DNA from: Bacteroidales bacterium | GTDB lineage: Bacteria; Bacteroidota; Bacteroidia; Bacteroidales; F082 | Length of the DNA stretch: 64,000 nucleotides | Assembly: GCA_024400295.1 (NCBI GenBank) | Contig: JAKSNA010000006.1 | Span: forward strand, 39,925-103,924 | Direction of reading: 5' to 3' | Part shown: piece by piece, positions 61,281-64,000 of the stretch | Layout of the letters: each line of letters starts with the position of its first letter | Numbering within the stretch: the stretch's first letter is position 1 | Notes under the pieces: model-generated | The model's database searches: none | What the model was told of the DNA's origin: nothing | Seen by the model: only the letters and a program-made list of their open reading frames with translations | Made by a program: the position numbers and the translations under genes

Positions 61281-64000
61281 ATGAGAAAATTATTGTACTC
61301 AATATTACTGGTTTTTGTGTCATTTTCTGTTCTTGCACAAATGGAAGTTGTTGAAGGTTCATTCAAAGAAGTGCCTGGTTTCGTGATTCTCGATCATGAT
61401 AAAACCGACGACAACGACGTGCCAATCGCCGTTATCAAGGTGAAGACGCAGAACATCAACGACGCACAACGTCACAAATTGTTGTTTCAGGGGAACATGT
61501 CTGTTTACTTAGATTGGGAATTCAAAGTTGGCGAGGTGTGGCTGTATCTCACATATCACGCTGATTACATCAAAATATCGCACCCTGATTTCAGCACAAC
61601 AGAATACGTTTTCCCCTTTGACATGAAACCATTGGGGGCTTACGAACTTATCTTAACAAATAAAAGCATAGAACCAACCCAACATTTTGGCATAGGCTCA
61701 TTATCTATTAAAACGATACCGATAGACGGAGCGGACATAGAAATAAACGGCATCAAAATTCCTGAAAAAACACCTTATTTTGTAAGTGCCTTTCCAATTG
61801 GCAATTACACTGTTTCTGTTTACAAAAATGATTATGCAAAAGAGACTAAAAATGTAAAAATTGAAAATGGTAAACAAACTGATGTCACTTTCAAGTTGAA
61901 ATCCACAAACCCAATCACGCAACAAGTGATAAATCCAGCCACGCACAATGATACAGAATTCCGGCCTCCATATCAATCAAAATACGAAAACATCAACAGT
62001 GAAGGCATGTGGCTCCCGATGTTTGTGGAACGCCTCAACTACGTTGACATGCAGAAAATGGGCCTCCAGCTCACCCCAGAAGAGCTTTACAGCATCAACA
62101 ACAGCAGCCTTAAAGACGCCATCGTCGGCCTCTCGAACGGCGACAAGCCACGCGGTTTCTTCTGCACAGGCGAGATCGTGTCGGAGAACAGCCTTCTCTT
62201 CACCAACCATCACTGCGGCTACAGCTCAATTGCAGCCCTCTCGACAGTGGAGCACGACTACCTCAACGAAGGCTTCTGGGCAAGAAACTACAGCGAGGAA
62301 CTTCCAGCTGAAGGCGTAAGCGCCTCATTCCTGGTCAGAATGGAAGACGTGACAGCACAGATCCTCGGCGTCGTGACAAGCGACATGGACTGGACGGCAC
62401 GCCAGAAAGCCATCAACACAAAGGCAAAGGAACTCGAAGAGGCTGCCTCTGAAGACGGCAGACTCAACACCGTCGTCAAAGGCTTCTTCGAAGGCAACGA
62501 ATATTACATGTTCGTCTATAAGACATACACCGATGTCCGCCTCGTCGGAACAGCACCACAGTCGATAGGAAAGTTCGGCGGCGATACCGACAACTGGATG
62601 TGGCCCCGTCACACCTGCGACTTCAGCGTGTTCCGCGTCTATGCCGATGCCAACGGCGAACCGGCAGCTTTCTCGGCCAACAACAAACCGCTCACCCCGA
62701 AGCATCACCTCCCGATCAGCCTCGACGGAGTGCAGCAGGACGACTTCACGATGATCTGGGGCTTCCCGGGCTCGACAGAACGTTACATGACATCTTACGG
62801 CATCAACTACAACGTTGACACATTCTACCCGATTGTCCACGACGTCTTCAAAGCCGAGACCGATGTCATGGATGAATACATGATGGTTGACCAGGCCGTC
62901 AACATCAGCTACGCCGACAACAAGGCCGGCCTCGCCAACACATGGAAGAACTTCGAAGGCCAGATGAAGATGCTGCGCAAGAACAAAGTAGCCGAACGCA
63001 AGGCTGAACTCGAAGCCGAATTCACAGAATGGGTCAACGCAAACGATGACCGCAAGGCCGAATACGGCGAGGTGTTAGGCAACCTCGAAGCGATGTACGG
63101 ACAGCTCAACGAGGTTTCCGGCACATTATATTACCCGAACTTCGTGAGCCAGCTCAACCCATTGGTAATGGCAGCCGAATTTGTTGAATATGCCACAGTC
63201 ATGTCTGACAAGGAATCCAAAGAGGAAAACAAGGCGGCCACAACGGAAGCATTAAAGAAAATCGATGTCGATGCGATGTTCGCAGGCCTCGACGCCCGCG
63301 TCGAGAAGAAGATGCTCGTCGAAGTCCTCAAGATCTACGGCAAACAGTTCGCGACGGAAGAACTCCCAACCTCAATGCAGAAACTCCTCAAGAAATACAA
63401 AGGCGACTGGGCAGCACTCGCAAACGACGTCTATGACAACTCAATGTTCAGCAACGCCGAGAGCATGAAGACATTCATCGAGAAGCCAAACGTGAAGAAA
63501 CTCGCGAAAGACCCGGCGTTCCAGCTCATGAACGGCATGGTGGAACAGATCTATTCCGTCATCCCTGCCTACAGAATGGCGAACATGGTCATCAGTGAGA
63601 ACAACCACCTCTTCGTGAAAGGCCTTCGCGAATTTTACGCGGAAACACAGCCTGGCAAGGTCCTCTATCCGGATGCAAACTCAACACTCAGAATGAGTTA
63701 CGGTATCGTCAAGAATTATGAAACAGAAGATAGTATTGTGTACGATTATTATACCACCGCCAACGGCGTCATCGAGAAATACATCCCGGGCGACTTCGAG
63801 TTTGACTCGCCGAAGAGACTCATCGATCTCATCGAGAAGAGAGACTTCGGGCAGTATGCCGACAAAAACGGCGAGCTTATCACATGCTTCCTCTCGACCA
63901 ACGACATCACTGGCGGCAACTCGGGCAGCCCTATCATGAACGGCAAGGGCGAACTCATCGGCCTCGCCTTCGACGGCAACTGGGAAGCAATGAGCGGCGA
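61281..64000 (+). CDS. PEGA-domain protein fused to a second DPP7-type S46 peptidase (runs past window end)
   Basis: Open from the ATG at 61281 to the last base, 906 codons so far. Residues 1-19 are a signal peptide (SFSVLAQ). Residues about 20-130 are an AT-rich beta-sheet domain (EGSFKEVPGFVILDHD...FPFDMKPLGAYEL) and about 135-205 a PEGA repeat (SIKTIPIDGADIEINGIKIP, FPIGNYTVSVYK). At residue 241 it turns exactly into the mature part of the gene at 58929 (EGMWLPMFVERLNY), which it then follows without any net insertion or deletion. Triad: His311, Asp447, Ser881. The peptidase C-terminus lies outside the window. Start of the match is just after the signal-peptide cleavage point of the parent. 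Confidence 0.93.
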   Translation, partial: MRKLLYSILLVFVSFSVLAQMEVVEGSFKEVPGFVILDHDKTDDNDVPIAVIKVKTQNINDAQRHKLLFQGNMSVYLDWEFKVGEVWLYLTYHADYIKISHPDFSTTEYVFPFDMKPLGAYELILTNKSIEPTQHFGIGSLSIKTIPIDGADIEINGIKIPEKTPYFVSAFPIGNYTVSVYKNDYAKETKNVKIENGKQTDVTFKLKSTNPITQQVINPATHNDTEFRPPYQSKYENINSEGMWLPMFVERLNYVDMQKMGLQLTPEELYSINNSSLKDAIVGLSNGDKPRGFFCTGEIVSENSLLFTNHHCGYSSIAALSTVEHDYLNEGFWARNYSEELPAEGVSASFLVRMEDVTAQILGVVTSDMDWTARQKAINTKAKELEEAASEDGRLNTVVKGFFEGNEYYMFVYKTYTDVRLVGTAPQSIGKFGGDTDNWMWPRHTCDFSVFRVYADANGEPAAFSANNKPLTPKHHLPISLDGVQQDDFTMIWGFPGSTERYMTSYGINYNVDTFYPIVHDVFKAETDVMDEYMMVDQAVNISYADNKAGLANTWKNFEGQMKMLRKNKVAERKAELEAEFTEWVNANDDRKAEYGEVLGNLEAMYGQLNEVSGTLYYPNFVSQLNPLVMAAEFVEYATVMSDKESKEENKAATTEALKKIDVDAMFAGLDARVEKKMLVEVLKIYGKQFATEELPTSMQKLLKKYKGDWAALANDVYDNSMFSNAESMKTFIEKPNVKKLAKDPAFQLMNGMVEQIYSVIPAYRMANMVISENNHLFVKGLREFYAETQPGKVLYPDANSTLRMSYGIVKNYETEDSIVYDYYTTANGVIEKYIPGDFEFDSPKRLIDLIEKRDFGQYADKNGELITCFLSTNDITGGNSGSPIMNGKGELIGLAFDGNWEAMSG

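Noticed and set aside
61948..63979. Several separate small frames across the second S46 copy
   Set aside because: They are shadows of the single long fusion frame that starts at 61281 and leaves the window open.

Overview
The window looks like a chromosomal piece of a Bacteroidales-type bacterium, probably an anaerobic peptide fermenter. The signs are a SusC/RagA-style TonB receptor with an N-terminal carboxypeptidase-regulatory domain, a type IX secretion C-terminal domain, GGGP synthase of the Bacteroidetes kind, LptD/OstA/MlaD envelope genes, and promoters of the Bacteroidetes form (a TAnnTTTG box at -7, in the best cases 19 bases after a TTTG-like -33 box). Core genes are GC-rich; several accessory stretches (22.7-27.6 kb, 31.3-31.9 kb, 37.1-38.3 kb, 47.5-48.8 kb) are clearly more AT-rich.

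Layout. 0-5 kb: end of a sugar aminotransferase gene, rpmB, TonB receptor and MFS transporter. 5-17 kb: GGGP synthase, secreted DPP IV, then an envelope block (mlaD, amidase, lptD, ridA, a lipoprotein, AsmA-like protein). 17-20 kb: enoyl-CoA hydratase and carboxyltransferase subunit of a methylcrotonyl-CoA-type carboxylase. 20-21.5 kb: two overlapping voltage-gated-channel genes. 21.5-27.6 kb: accessory genes (Fic, a three-gene secreted/lipoprotein operon, a small HTH protein, an aspartyl-protease/PDZ lipoprotein, a MntA-HepT pair). 27.7-31.1 kb: housekeeping genes rlmN, pth, rplY and prs, then tRNA-Leu. 31.3-42.1 kb: a defence island with a long structured leader, a PLD-Snf2 helicase and an Eco57I-class methyltransferase, a DUF4143 ATPase, gene remnants, and an AbiE toxin-antitoxin cassette between 38-bp direct repeats. 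42.2-47.4 kb: biotin carboxylase/carrier subunit, acyl-CoA dehydrogenase, ptb and buk. 47.6-56.2 kb: second ATPase, OstA-like protein, tRNA-Ala, sirtuin, Pif1-like helicase, EamA transporter, hemW. 56.3-64 kb: T9SS cargo, M49-like lipoprotein, a DPP7-type S46 peptidase, and a second near-identical S46 gene fused to a PEGA-domain protein and running off the window.

How it fits together. The secreted exopeptidases (DPP IV, two S46 enzymes and perhaps the M49-like protein) would release dipeptides. The acyl-CoA dehydrogenase, biotin-dependent carboxylase and methylglutaconyl-CoA hydratase fit branched-chain amino acid (leucine) breakdown, and Ptb-Buk would recover ATP from acyl-CoAs. The most unusual items are (1) two copies of a structured element whose stems are kept by compensatory changes, each just upstream of an accessory gene; (2) the PEGA-DPP7 fusion made by recent duplication; (3) the compact PLD-Snf2 plus methyltransferase locus with its elaborate leader; and (4) the tandem channel pair with a VEGW pore motif. 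All functional statements rest on reading the sequence by eye; no database search was made.
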